From positions 1,426,001 through 1,490,000 of the forward strand of contig CP043547.1 of NCBI GenBank assembly GCA_009664345.1: 64,000 nucleotides of DNA, given 5' to 3'. Both the position numbers and the translations under genes were made by a program. How positions within the stretch are numbered: position 1 is the stretch's first letter; each line of letters opens with the position of its first letter. The notes beneath the pieces were generated by a model that searched no databases, was not told where the DNA came from, and saw nothing but the letters and a program-made list of their open reading frames with translations. The DNA comes from Planctomycetales bacterium 10988 (GTDB taxonomy: Bacteria; Planctomycetota; Planctomycetia; Pirellulales; Pb10988). Below are positions 8,795 through 17,898 of the stretch, one piece after another.

Positions 8795-9082
8795 TTTCGC
8801 AGTCTTCGTACTTCTCATGGTTAAAGAGAACCTCACACGGAAAATATCTGTCTAGTCGATTGCATGGATTGCAAAAGACACCGTATAATTAACTAACAAG
8901 CTAAAGTGACTATTCATTTTCAGAAATCAACTCCTCTTAGAGCCGGTGATCAGAACGATTTAGAAACAGGTGAACACCTGAAAAAGGTGATTCTCCATTT
9001 ACTTTGGATCACCTACTCTTAATCAATTTGTAAGCCTTCTGCGGGCTTGTACATTTTGGCTTCATCTCCTTTTTTTGAAAGT
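8775..9082. other. Intergenic region, about 300 bp
   Basis: AT-rich, no supported gene. It precedes the plus-strand oxygenase gene and should include its promoter, but no convincing -35/-10 pair was identified. A short inverted repeat (GGTGAACACCTGAAAAAGGTGATTCTCC region, 8969-8996) is present just upstream. Confidence 0.3.
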
Positions 9083-9649
9083 ATGAGCATGCAAAAAGAA
9101 GTCATCAACGGACATCGTATCTTTGTCATTCACGACTTTTTTTCTCCACAAGAATGTCAGGAATATATCGAGTTCGCGGAATCACTCGGGTTCCATGATG
9201 CTCCTATCAATACTTTGGGTGGGCAGATTGTTCGGAAAGATATTCGAAATAATACCCGAGTGATGACCGACGATCCGCAGCGTGCGGATGACCTTTGGCA
9301 GAAGGCAAAACCTTGGGTGATCGATCCTTGGCAGGATCGGCAGGCGTTGGGGCTCAACGAACGCTTTCGTTTTTATAAGTACGAACCTGGGCAGACTTTT
9401 GCTCCCCATTACGATGGAGCTTTTACCCGAGAAAACGGTGAGCGAAGTGCGTTCACCTTTATGATTTATTTGAATGATGACTTCGAAGGGGGAGCGACAA
9501 ATTTCTTTCAACCTGAACACTATAGTGTCAAACCAAGAGCGGGAAGCCTATTGATCTTTTTTCATTTTCAACTCCATGAAGGGGCGGTCGTGGAAGCAGG
9601 AACGAAGTATGTTCTTCGCACAGATATTATGTACGAACCAGAATTTTAA
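9083..9649 (+). CDS. 2-oxoglutarate/Fe(II)-dependent dioxygenase (prolyl 4-hydroxylase-like)
   Basis: From ATG at 9083 the product is 188 residues, a compact double-stranded beta-helix enzyme. The iron ligands are seen as H109 and D111 in APHYDGAF and H165 in FQLHEGAVV; R179 in YVLRTDIMY is the expected 2-oxoglutarate-binding residue. GGATNFF and the spacing match the P4Hc family. It should hydroxylate a protein or small-molecule side chain in the cytoplasm using O2 and 2-oxoglutarate; the substrate is unknown. An in-frame TTG at 9047 is an alternative start, but the ATG has a purine-rich GAAAG just upstream and gives the typical family N-terminus. It stands alone between the IS area and the sulfatase locus. 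Confidence 0.88.
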   Translation: MSMQKEVINGHRIFVIHDFFSPQECQEYIEFAESLGFHDAPINTLGGQIVRKDIRNNTRVMTDDPQRADDLWQKAKPWVIDPWQDRQALGLNERFRFYKYEPGQTFAPHYDGAFTRENGERSAFTFMIYLNDDFEGGATNFFQPEHYSVKPRAGSLLIFFHFQLHEGAVVEAGTKYVLRTDIMYEPEF

Positions 9650-10045
9650 AGGAATCGAATGAGGAAATCTTTGACTCATTTTCATTGATTCAAAAATCAC
9701 TTTTTAAGAATGGGTGGGAGCGAATACAAACTTCTCTAGAATTTTCATCTTTTGCCTGACGCCTTTAAAGGATCAACTTCGTTTTCTTTCTCTGTTAACT
9801 ATTGGGATCTATTTTCGGCGCCATAAACCTGTTACAAAAAGAGAGATGCAATATTGAGGATAATCGTGCCTGCTCCAAGAACTCTGTCGCCTTGTGATTA
9901 AGGCCCATGCGTGATCCGGTCGGCATAAAATTCAAATTGCCATAAGCGGAAAGCATTCGGATTCACCTGTATAAATTTGCTTGACTATTGAGATTATTCT
10001 GTTAGATTGCTTAAATCTATAGAGTTCTATGTATTGGAGTACAGG
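9650..10045. other. Intergenic region, 396 bp, upstream of the sulfatase operon
   Basis: No supported gene. TTGACT at 9981-9986 and TAGATT at 10003-10008 (16-bp spacing) form a plausible sigma70-type promoter about 35 bp before the GntR regulator start. No clear operator palindrome could be assigned. Confidence 0.35.
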
Positions 10046-10750
10046 ATGCGAGAGACACACGCACAACGCGCTTACGATCATTTGCGAAGCAAGATGATCG
10101 CGGGTGACTTCCAGCCAGGAAGCCGAATTCGCTACGGACCCGTTGGCAAAGAATTAGGGATCAGTGCCACTCCCGTTCGTGAAGCGATCGGGCAGTTAGC
10201 AAATGAAGGGTTTGTACAATTGGTCCCCCAATTGGGAGCGATTGTCAGGGAAATTACTCAAAAAGAGTTAATTGAACTTTACGAAATGCGTGAAGCTCTC
10301 GAACCTTACGCTGCCGCGAAAGCCGCCGAAAGAATTACACAGCGGCAACTAGGGGAAGTTCGCAAGCAATACGAAACGATGTTTGGGATTGCGGAACAGG
10401 TTCGTAAATCTTCCACAAAACGTGCAAGTAGTAGGACCGTTAAGCCATTTGAACAGGCCGACTTAGCCTTTCATATGCTGATTATTGAAGCGACGGGGAA
10501 TCAAACGATGGTCCGCACGGTTGGAAATTCACATGTCCTTGCCTGGATTTTTTCAGCAGATCGCCATAGTTACGACGCTCAGGTCATGGCCACTACTTGT
10601 AATGATCATTTGCGAGTGTTAAAGGCTTTGGAAAAGGCTCAGCCGGATGCCGCCCGACTTGCCATGGCGATGCACATTCGAAACGGACTTGAAGCAACCC
10701 TTGCAGCGGTAGTCGATGAGCCTGATCGGTGGTGGGAACCGTCGAAGTAA
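10046..10750 (+). CDS. GntR-family transcriptional regulator (FCD/FadR subfamily)
   Basis: A 234-residue regulator: N-terminal winged helix-turn-helix (about 1-70) with AYDHLRSKMIAGDFQPG and GKELGISATPVREAIGQLANEGFVQ, then an alpha-helical FCD ligand-binding domain (about 85-225) with LYEMREALEPYAA, FHMLIIEATGN and a His near the end (MAMHIRNGL) that are positions used for metal or ligand binding in this family. ATG at 10046 has a GGAG site six bases upstream; an upstream TTG at 10007 is less likely. The gene sits 48 bp before three sulfatases and a sialidase on the same strand, so it very probably controls that operon and perhaps itself. The effector is unknown, possibly a sugar acid or amino sugar released from the glycan. 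Confidence 0.9.
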   Translation: MRETHAQRAYDHLRSKMIAGDFQPGSRIRYGPVGKELGISATPVREAIGQLANEGFVQLVPQLGAIVREITQKELIELYEMREALEPYAAAKAAERITQRQLGEVRKQYETMFGIAEQVRKSSTKRASSRTVKPFEQADLAFHMLIIEATGNQTMVRTVGNSHVLAWIFSADRHSYDAQVMATTCNDHLRVLKALEKAQPDAARLAMAMHIRNGLEATLAAVVDEPDRWWEPSK

Positions 10751-10798
10751 CTCCCAGATAACAATCAAAAAACACTTTTAGAATCTTCTGGTCTGACA

Positions 10799-12211
10799 AT
10801 GAAACGTATTCAGCTACATTTAATCTTTGTTCTCTTTATTAGTGTTACCTCCCTCGCGCAGGGATCAACGCCCAATGTTTTATTCATTGCCGTTGATGAT
10901 CTTCGCCTGGAATTAGGTTGCTATGGTCATGATTATGTTCAATCGCCGAACATTGACCGCCTCGCGAAAGAGGGGACGAAGTTCAATCATGCTTATTGTC
11001 AGCAGACAGTTTGTAATCCTTCTCGGGCTTCTTTGCTAACGGGTATGCGGCCGGATACGCTCAAAGTTTGGGATTTACGAACCCACTTCCGTGAAGAACA
11101 CCCCGAGGTTATTACACTTCCCGAACTCTTTAAAAACAACGGCTTTCACGCACAGTGTATTGGCAAAATTTTCCACAATTGGGTTCAAGATGATTGGAAG
11201 GGAGACCCACAATCTTGGAGCGTGCCTTCCATCCTTCATTACAACACACACTATAAAGATGACCCGCAAGTTGATGGCAAAGTGCCCCCGAATTTGGCAA
11301 CGCATCGAAGAACGGAATGCAGGGATGTCCCCGATGAAGCCTACTATGATGGTCGAGTTGCGAAGCACTCCATTGATGCCCTCAAACAATTCAAAACGGA
11401 AGGAACTCCCTTCTTTTTAGGGATCGGTTTTTGGAAACCCCACCTTCCCTTTAACGCTCCCAAAAAATATTGGGACCTCTATGAACGATCCGAGTTGCCA
11501 CTTCCTGCAAGTACCCAGCCTCCGCAAAATGTTCCTGAAATCGCCCTCACACGCGATCGATTCACTGGTGATGAGGCAGAACTTCGTGAACTTCTGCATG
11601 GTCATTTGGCTGCCATTAGTTACTTGGATGCCCAAGTTGGAAAGGTGCTTGACGCACTTGATCAACTGGAATTGACGAAGGATACCGTGATCGTTTTTTG
11701 GTCGGACCACGGCCTGCACATCGGCGATCATGGGTTGCTTCGCAAAACTACCGTCTTCGAGCTAGACGCTCAGGTTCCTCTCATCATTTCCGCACCGAAC
11801 TACAGGAATGGTTCCTCGTGCGATGCCATGGTGGAATTGCTCGATCTCTACCCAACGCTGGTGGAGCTTTGTAGTTTGACGCCTCCTAAGTCACTTGAAG
11901 GTGCGTCCCTCGTTCCTCTTCTAGAAAACCCGAAGTCTTCGGTAAAACCAGTGGCTTTGACTCAGACAACCCGCCCTAATTATCCGAAAGTTGACGCTGA
12001 TCCCGAGATCATGGGGTATTCGATTCGCAATCAACGCTATCGATATACGGAATGGCGTGATCACCAAACAAGTGAAATCCAGGCACGCGAACTTTATGAT
12101 CATCGGCAAGACCCACATGAGACTAACAACCTCGCAGGCGAGGATCGTATGGTGAGTGTATTGGAAAGACTGTCCCGACAAATGCAAAAAGTACTTTTAC
12201 AGAAGAATTAA
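10799..12211 (+). CDS. Secreted sulfatase, iduronate-2-sulfatase-like
   Basis: A 470-residue S1-family sulfatase with a signal peptide (about 1-22, ending LAQGS). The formylglycine precursor is C72 in [11 protein letters not shown]. The N-terminal [12 protein letters not shown] holds metal-ligand Asp residues, [20 protein letters not shown] and [19 protein letters not shown] resemble iduronate-2-sulfatase-like members, and [18 protein letters not shown] is the second metal and sulfate-binding region. It should remove sulfate esters from a glycan outside the cytoplasmic membrane, after Cys is converted to formylglycine by a maturase encoded elsewhere. Start ATG directly follows the regulator by 48 bp; the next sulfatase begins 50 bp downstream. 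Confidence 0.92.
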   Translation: MKRIQLHLIFVLFISVTSLAQGSTPNVLFIAVDDLRLELGCYGHDYVQSPNIDRLAKEGTKFNHAYCQQTVCNPSRASLLTGMRPDTLKVWDLRTHFREEHPEVITLPELFKNNGFHAQCIGKIFHNWVQDDWKGDPQSWSVPSILHYNTHYKDDPQVDGKVPPNLATHRRTECRDVPDEAYYDGRVAKHSIDALKQFKTEGTPFFLGIGFWKPHLPFNAPKKYWDLYERSELPLPASTQPPQNVPEIALTRDRFTGDEAELRELLHGHLAAISYLDAQVGKVLDALDQLELTKDTVIVFWSDHGLHIGDHGLLRKTTVFELDAQVPLIISAPNYRNGSSCDAMVELLDLYPTLVELCSLTPPKSLEGASLVPLLENPKSSVKPVALTQTTRPNYPKVDADPEIMGYSIRNQRYRYTEWRDHQTSEIQARELYDHRQDPHETNNLAGEDRMVSVLERLSRQMQKVLLQKN

Positions 12212-12261
12212 ACTTTAATAATTACTTTTTCATTTTGAACGGATCTCGACTTGAGGTTTTT

Positions 12262-13641
12262 ATGTCTGTATTGAATAAAAGATGGTTGGCTTCTCAATGG
12301 ACGCTTTTACTTATACTTTTCGTAGTGAATTGGGATTCTCTGGCGAAAGCGAATCCACCGAATATCATTTTGATTGTCGCAGATGACTTAGGATATGGTG
12401 ATTTAGGTTGTTACGGAAGCACCGTCAATCAAACCCCGGCCATTGATCGATTGGCAAAAGAAGGGGTGCGGTTCACCGACTTTCATTCCTCGGGTGCGAT
12501 GTGTACTCCCACCAGAGCTGCCACCTTGACGGGTCAGTATCAACAGCGTTTTGGACCTGACTTTGATCAAGCTATTTCCGGGGTGGCTCACCACGATTCC
12601 GGGTTACCTCATGAAGCCATCACGATCGCGGAAGTCCTGAAAACAAAGGGGTATCAGACCGCCTGCTTCGGTAAGTGGCACCTTGGCTACGTGCCTCCAT
12701 GGCTCCCTCCAAATCAAGGATTCGATCTCTTTCGAGGACTTGGTTCTGGCGATGGCGACCATCATTCTCACATTGACCGGTGGGGGAGAGAAGACTGGTG
12801 GCACAATAACAAGCTTGAGATGGATACTGGTTACACCGCCGAATTGTTAACGGATTACAGTATTGATTTTATCAAGGAACATCGTAAACAGCCTTTTTTT
12901 CTTTATCTCCCTCACCTAGCGATTCATTTTCCTTGGCAAGGTCCGAACGATCCTCCGCATCGTAAAGAGGGTCAATCTTACGGACAGGATAAATGGGGCA
13001 TCATTCCAGAGCCGTACAATGTACAGCCACATATTCAAGCCATGATTCAATCGTTGGATGAAAGTGTTCGCAGGATTCTTGCTACCCTTGATCGCCTGCA
13101 ACTCAACAAACAGACCTTGGTGATTTTTACTTCGGATAATGGTGGCTACATCACTTATGGAAAAAACTTTCGCAATATTTCCAGTAATGGCCCACTACGA
13201 GGTCAAAAGGCAACGCTTTATGAAGGTGGGCATCGAGTCCCGATGATCGTTCGCTGGACCGGGCAAATCTCACCGGGCACCTCAATGGCCTTGACGCATT
13301 CAACCGATCTTTTTCCAACATTAGCCACGATTGCGGGTGGGGTTAATCCTTCGTTTGTTTTAGATGGCATTGATCTAAGTTCCCATCTTTACAATAAAAC
13401 AGCACTTCCGGGGCGAACTCTTTTTTGGCGTCAGAAAAATTCGAAAGCCGTCAGGAAGAATAACTGGAAATTAATCCAAAATGGAAACTCTATAGAGCTC
13501 TATGATCTTCAGAAAGATCTTTCCGAGCAAGAAAATCTAGCATCCCAAAAACCACTTTTAGTAAAAGAAATGACCCAAGCTTGGGAAGAATGGAATACCG
13601 AGATGAACCAATATGCGGAGAGGTATCAAAATGAAAAGTAG
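12262..13641 (+). CDS. Secreted sulfatase, arylsulfatase A-like
   Basis: From ATG at 12262 the product has 459 residues with an N-terminal hydrophobic signal (about 8-30). Active-site C81 lies in CTPTRAATLTG. VADDLGYGDLGCYG supplies N-terminal metal ligands; CFGKWHLG and FTSDNGGY carry the conserved Lys/His and the Asp-Asn pair of arylsulfatases. A TTG at 12235 is in frame but gives no better signal. Its stop overlaps the start of the next sulfatase by 11 bp, showing tight translational coupling. It is a different subfamily from the first sulfatase, so the two probably act on different sulfate positions of one glycan; that is inference. Confidence 0.92.
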   Translation: MSVLNKRWLASQWTLLLILFVVNWDSLAKANPPNIILIVADDLGYGDLGCYGSTVNQTPAIDRLAKEGVRFTDFHSSGAMCTPTRAATLTGQYQQRFGPDFDQAISGVAHHDSGLPHEAITIAEVLKTKGYQTACFGKWHLGYVPPWLPPNQGFDLFRGLGSGDGDHHSHIDRWGREDWWHNNKLEMDTGYTAELLTDYSIDFIKEHRKQPFFLYLPHLAIHFPWQGPNDPPHRKEGQSYGQDKWGIIPEPYNVQPHIQAMIQSLDESVRRILATLDRLQLNKQTLVIFTSDNGGYITYGKNFRNISSNGPLRGQKATLYEGGHRVPMIVRWTGQISPGTSMALTHSTDLFPTLATIAGGVNPSFVLDGIDLSSHLYNKTALPGRTLFWRQKNSKAVRKNNWKLIQNGNSIELYDLQKDLSEQENLASQKPLLVKEMTQAWEEWNTEMNQYAERYQNEK

Positions 13642-15022
13642 TTTTTATAAGTTAGGAGTAGGCTTCCTCATTCTCCTCTCTTACAGCTTGCATGCAGAAA
13701 CTCCTAAGCCTCCCAATGTCATTTTGATCTTAGCTGATGATTTAGGTTATGGTGATCTAGGATGCTATGGACAAAAGTTGATACAAACACCCCATCTCGA
13801 TCAACTTGCAAAAAGTGGTATTCGCTTCACGCAAGCCTACGCTGGTAGTCCGGTCTGTGCCGCTTCGCGTGCAGTGTTGATGACAGGTTACCATACTGGC
13901 CACGCACCCGTTCGCGATAATATTCCGCATTACGAAAGCTATCTGGAGGAAGAAGACTTTACTCTTGCCGAACTTTTTCAACAGGCAGGATATCAATGTG
14001 GAGGGGTAGGAAAGTGGTCGCTCGGAGATCCCGGAACGGTTGGCCGACCCGCGAATCAGGGCTTTTCTAGTTGGTTAGGATATTTAAATCAGGACCACGC
14101 TCATTATTATTTTCCTGAATATCTTGATGATAATGAAGGCCGACTCTCTTTAACGGGGAATACCGAAACTCGTCATGCTTATAGCCACCACCTTATGGCG
14201 GACCGTGCATTGGAATTTGTTCGACAGCATCATGACCGCCCTTTCTTCTTTTACACAGCCTTTACTTTACCGCATTTTTCTGCTCCCGAAGAGGACCCGG
14301 CCAGATTAGCGATTCCGTCGACGGAACCCTATTCCGAAAACAATTGGACGCCTGCGGAAAAGAAGTACGCGGCGATGGTGACGCTGTTGGATCAAGATGT
14401 TGGCCGCCTGATGACCCTCTGTGACAACTTGGGAATTCGTGACAATACGCTGTTTATTTTCACAAGCGATAACGGACCATGGGGAGCCGCACCGAAAAAA
14501 TTTCAAAGTGCTGGACCGCTTCGAGGGGCAAAACGGGACCTCTATGAAGGTGGAATCCGTGTACCATTCATTGCCAGTTGGCCAGGCGTCATTCCCGCCG
14601 GAAAAGTTTCCGATGAAGTCTTCGCTTTTTGGGATGTCATGCCGACACTCACTGAACTATTAGGTCGTAAAAACACAGAAGACCTGGACGGTATTTCGAT
14701 GCTAAATGTCCTCAAGGGTGAGAAGCCTCAGACACAAAGAGAGTACCTTTATTGGGACTACGGACATTGCCGTCCCCGCTATCAACAGGCCGTCCGTTTG
14801 AGGAATTGGAAGGGAATTCGAATTGGCCAAGAAAATAAGATTCAACTTTACAATTTAAAGACGGATCTTGCAGAAGAACACGATGTCTCTGCGGATCATC
14901 CTAAAGTTGTCAAAGAGATCGCGGAGATAATGAAAACCGCCGCTACGCCAAGTGATCGCTATCCCATTGGTGAAATCTATAGAGGTAAACCGATTTGGTC
15001 TCCATCTCAAAATACCCCGTAA
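13631..15022 (+). CDS. Secreted sulfatase, arylsulfatase-like with CAASR active site
   Basis: A 463-residue sulfatase with signal peptide (about 1-23, ending LHAET). The active-site motif is CAASRAVLMTG with C76; Ala replaces the usual Pro of CxPxR, which is tolerated in S1 sulfatases (C-x-P/A-x-R). LADDLGYGDLGCYG, GVGKWSLG and FTSDNGPWG match the conserved metal and sulfate sites; SAGPLRGAKRDLYEGGIRVPF is the typical late block. ATG at 13631 has a GGAGAGG site and lies inside the end of the preceding sulfatase gene. It is followed after 34 bp by the sialidase. Confidence 0.92.
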   Translation: MKSSFYKLGVGFLILLSYSLHAETPKPPNVILILADDLGYGDLGCYGQKLIQTPHLDQLAKSGIRFTQAYAGSPVCAASRAVLMTGYHTGHAPVRDNIPHYESYLEEEDFTLAELFQQAGYQCGGVGKWSLGDPGTVGRPANQGFSSWLGYLNQDHAHYYFPEYLDDNEGRLSLTGNTETRHAYSHHLMADRALEFVRQHHDRPFFFYTAFTLPHFSAPEEDPARLAIPSTEPYSENNWTPAEKKYAAMVTLLDQDVGRLMTLCDNLGIRDNTLFIFTSDNGPWGAAPKKFQSAGPLRGAKRDLYEGGIRVPFIASWPGVIPAGKVSDEVFAFWDVMPTLTELLGRKNTEDLDGISMLNVLKGEKPQTQREYLYWDYGHCRPRYQQAVRLRNWKGIRIGQENKIQLYNLKTDLAEEHDVSADHPKVVKEIAEIMKTAATPSDRYPIGEIYRGKPIWSPSQNTP

Positions 15023-15056
15023 TTTAACTCCCAGCTTCTTTCAAGGAAAGCAATTT

Positions 15057-16166
15057 ATGAAAAGTACTTTTTTGATTGTATCTCTTGCGCTCTCATGCGG
15101 TCTGATTGGATCGATTCCATTATCCGCTGGCGAGGAAACTCTGCCAGAGGTGGCAGAGGTTGGAAAAAATGGCTATCTCAGCAGTGAATTTATCTATCAG
15201 CTTGAAGGACGACAAACGCCACAATGCCATGCCTCGACCATCGTCGAAACTCCAAAAGGTTTGGTGGCAGCATGGTTTGGTGGTACGCGAGAGAAGGACC
15301 CTGACACCGGCATTTGGGTATCGCGTCACGTAAACGGAAAATGGTCGAAACCTATCGAGGTCGTCGATGGAACTGAAGGGGAATCGCAAGACTACGCTTG
15401 TTGGAACCCCGTTCTTTTTCAACCCGAAGAGGGTCCGCTGTTGTTGTTCTACAAGGTAGGGCTTGACCCTCGCCAATGGTGGGGAATGTTGATGACTTCC
15501 AAAGATCAGGGAAAGACGTGGTCCAAGCCACGTCGATTGGGCACCGATCCTTCCTTGCCGGAAGCGAATCGAAATTTGCTTGGTCCTGTGAAAAATAAGC
15601 CAATTCAACTCTCGGATGGTTCCATTCTTTGCCCCACGAGTACCGAGAATGAAGGGTGGAAAGTTCACTTTGAACGGACTTCCGACAATGGGAAGACCTG
15701 GGAGGTGATCGGGCCGATTCACGATGCCACGAAATTCAATGCGATTCAGCCGAGCATCTTGACCTATCCCGATGGTCGGATGCAGATTCTCTGCCGTACC
15801 CAAGAAAAAGTAGTCTCCCAAAGTTGGTCGGAGGACGGTGGCGAAACTTGGAGTCCGATGACTGCCACGGAACTGCCAAATCCAAACTCGGGAACGGATG
15901 CCCTCACTTTGGAAGATGGACGACAACTCATTGTTTATAATCATACTATTCGTGGGAAAGACTTCCCCACAAATAGAAATATGTTAAACGTTGCCATCTC
16001 CAAAGATGGAAAAAATTGGGACCCCATCCTTACCTTGGAGAAAATGCCTCGCAGTGAGTTTTCCTATCCAGCGGTAATTCAGACGTCTGATAGCAAGGTG
16101 CATATTACTTACACTTGGAAGCGTCAGACCGTTAAGCATGTCGTCCTCGACCCCGAAGAGTTATAA
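15057..16166 (+). CDS. Secreted BNR-repeat sialidase-like hydrolase
   Basis: From ATG at 15057 (AAGGAAAG upstream) the product has 369 residues with a clear signal peptide (about 1-23). Four Asp-box (BNR) motifs are seen: SKDQGKTW, SDNGKTW, SEDGGETW and SKDGKNW, the fingerprint of a six-bladed sialidase beta-propeller. HASTIVETPKGLVAAWFGG and an early RQTPQCHAS stretch fit exo-alpha-sialidase-like proteins of planctomycetes and Bacteroidetes. It should cleave a terminal acidic sugar from a glycan outside the cell, next to three sulfatases. The family is broad, so the exact sugar may not be sialic acid. The gene is closed by a strong terminator. Confidence 0.87.
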   Translation: MKSTFLIVSLALSCGLIGSIPLSAGEETLPEVAEVGKNGYLSSEFIYQLEGRQTPQCHASTIVETPKGLVAAWFGGTREKDPDTGIWVSRHVNGKWSKPIEVVDGTEGESQDYACWNPVLFQPEEGPLLLFYKVGLDPRQWWGMLMTSKDQGKTWSKPRRLGTDPSLPEANRNLLGPVKNKPIQLSDGSILCPTSTENEGWKVHFERTSDNGKTWEVIGPIHDATKFNAIQPSILTYPDGRMQILCRTQEKVVSQSWSEDGGETWSPMTATELPNPNSGTDALTLEDGRQLIVYNHTIRGKDFPTNRNMLNVAISKDGKNWDPILTLEKMPRSEFSYPAVIQTSDSKVHITYTWKRQTVKHVVLDPEEL

Positions 16167-16196
16167 TATCTCATCTATATATAGCTCTATAGATTA

Positions 16197-16246
16197 CCAA
16201 AAGCCTCCTCCGAAGTTTCAAACTTCGGAGGAGGCTTTTCTCTTTT
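16197..16246 (+). terminator. Strong intrinsic terminator of the sulfatase operon
   Basis: AAAAGCCTCCTCCGAAGTTT pairs perfectly with the downstream AAACTTCGGAGGAGGCTTTT around a two-base gap, followed by CTCTTTT. The near-perfect 20-bp stem is the strongest terminator-like structure seen in the window. Confidence 0.93.
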
Positions 16247-16349
16247 GAAGCGAATGTTGCCTAATAGGAATATAGCGTATATAACTAATAAATAATGCTT
16301 TTTTCATTTCTGCTCTCAATGACCTTAGTTTTTTCCGGAAGGGCTCCAT

Positions 16350-17891
16350 GTGAATTGGTTCCGAAAATTACTCTTTCCTGAGAAAGTCTCATGGGAAAAG
16401 AAACTCGTTTTTCCCCGCTGGCCACATCTGCAACTGACTGATGAAGCCAATCAAAAAATTGTTTCTGCTTTGTCGTATCAGGCAGAAGTTCTTGAAGATC
16501 ATGGAAGTCGCGTCAAGCTCAGACATCAAGAGAGATCAGAAAAGTTTCCTGAGCCTCAAGAGGGGTTCGCTCGAAAAAATGAACTGATTCCTATCGAAGA
16601 TGCTGACAATTATTTCATTCGAAGACTACGAAATGCACCCCATCAGCCCTGGTGTTGGATATGTCACTCGATGGCTTCTGTGCATCGTAAAGACTATCAA
16701 CGTGCAATTCTTGATCTCTCGCAAGCACTTGATCTCTTTGATGAACCTTCCGTGCGTGATTATCGCGCTGAACAATACATGCAACTAAAAGAATATAATC
16801 GGGCTCTTGAAGATTGTGAGGCTGCCATCGCATTTTCACCTGAAGAGCCTTTTTATTATCACAGTCGTGGTTTTTGTTGGATGAAACTAAAACAGTTCGA
16901 TAAAGCTTTTCAGGATTGTGAACAAGCCATTCAAATTGATAGCTCTTTCTATCCGGCATATCTCCTTCGTGGAGACCTGTACATGAATCTGAAAGAGTAT
17001 GAAAAAGCGGTTGAAGATTATAGTTACGCAATCACCTTGGAAAGCAAAATTGTGTCAGGCTACTACAGTCGGGCGTCTGCGTTAATTTTTCTAGACAGAC
17101 TTGAGGAAGCTTTACAGGATTGTCATCTCGCGATTGAGCTGGACCCAAACGAGTCAGCAAGCTATTTTTATTGTGGAAGAATTTTTAGTTTGCAACATAA
17201 TCAAGCTGAAGCAATCGAGGCTTATAGTAAAGCCGTTCGTCTTGATCCTAAAGACCAATGTGGTAGGTTAAATCGTGGCATTATCTATTTAGAGCAGAGT
17301 AAGTTCCATCTGGCATTGAAGGATTTTCATCGGGTCTTAGAAATTGATGCAAGCGATGCGCTGGCCTATTTAAACCTTGGTAGTTTATGGGCTCTTCAAG
17401 GTGAATACCAGAAAGCCCTCGAGTATTATGACACTTGTATAGAACTTGAATCTTTACACCAAGCCTATTCGTCTCGAGCTGTTGTCTATGCGGAAATGGG
17501 TAATTATCGGCAAGCGTTGGATGACTTCGAGGCAAGCCTTTTGCAGGAAAACTCAGAAAATGCTGTATCAAGAGATTTTGCTTATTTCCTCTCTGTCTGC
17601 CCGGATGAGAATTTTCGCGATGGGGAACGGGCCTTGAAATTGGCGAAAGAGGGAATGGAAAAAATAGGAATGCAAGTGGACTGGTCTTTTGAGGGCACCC
17701 TTGCAGCGGCCTATGCGGAAGTGGGAGATTTCGACAAAGCCACCGAACATCAGAAGCGTTGTTTGATGGATACTTCCCTGGATGGTGAAAACCGAGAAGA
17801 ACAAGAAGAATCTTTACAGCTTTTTCTAAGGAAAACCCCACTCCGTAAAGTTGGGAAGTTGATGCAAAATTTATACAGAACTGTTTGTTAG
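16350..17891 (+). CDS. Tetratricopeptide repeat (TPR) protein
   Basis: A 513-residue cytoplasmic protein with no signal peptide or membrane helix. From about residue 95 to 410 it is built of about nine TPR units, each with the A/G/Y pattern, for example AILDLSQALDLF, ALEDCEAAIAFSP, AFQDCEQAIQIDSSFYPAYLLRGDLYMNL, AVEDYSYAITLES, ALQDCHLAIELDPN, AIEAYSKAVRLDPKDQ. The first about 90 residues are a separate basic and aromatic-rich segment. The start is GTG at 16350 with a GGAAGGG ribosome site. TPR arrays mediate protein-protein contact, but the partner is unknown. The stop lies 8 bp before the end of an insertion-sequence remnant, so the natural 3' neighbourhood has been altered. Confidence 0.85.
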   Translation: MNWFRKLLFPEKVSWEKKLVFPRWPHLQLTDEANQKIVSALSYQAEVLEDHGSRVKLRHQERSEKFPEPQEGFARKNELIPIEDADNYFIRRLRNAPHQPWCWICHSMASVHRKDYQRAILDLSQALDLFDEPSVRDYRAEQYMQLKEYNRALEDCEAAIAFSPEEPFYYHSRGFCWMKLKQFDKAFQDCEQAIQIDSSFYPAYLLRGDLYMNLKEYEKAVEDYSYAITLESKIVSGYYSRASALIFLDRLEEALQDCHLAIELDPNESASYFYCGRIFSLQHNQAEAIEAYSKAVRLDPKDQCGRLNRGIIYLEQSKFHLALKDFHRVLEIDASDALAYLNLGSLWALQGEYQKALEYYDTCIELESLHQAYSSRAVVYAEMGNYRQALDDFEASLLQENSENAVSRDFAYFLSVCPDENFRDGERALKLAKEGMEKIGMQVDWSFEGTLAAAYAEVGDFDKATEHQKRCLMDTSLDGENREEQEESLQLFLRKTPLRKVGKLMQNLYRTVC

Positions 17892-17898
17892 AACTTGT

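Noticed and set aside
15120-15944. 274-codon minus-strand frame under the sialidase gene
   Set aside because: Antisense shadow of a gene with clear Asp-box motifs.
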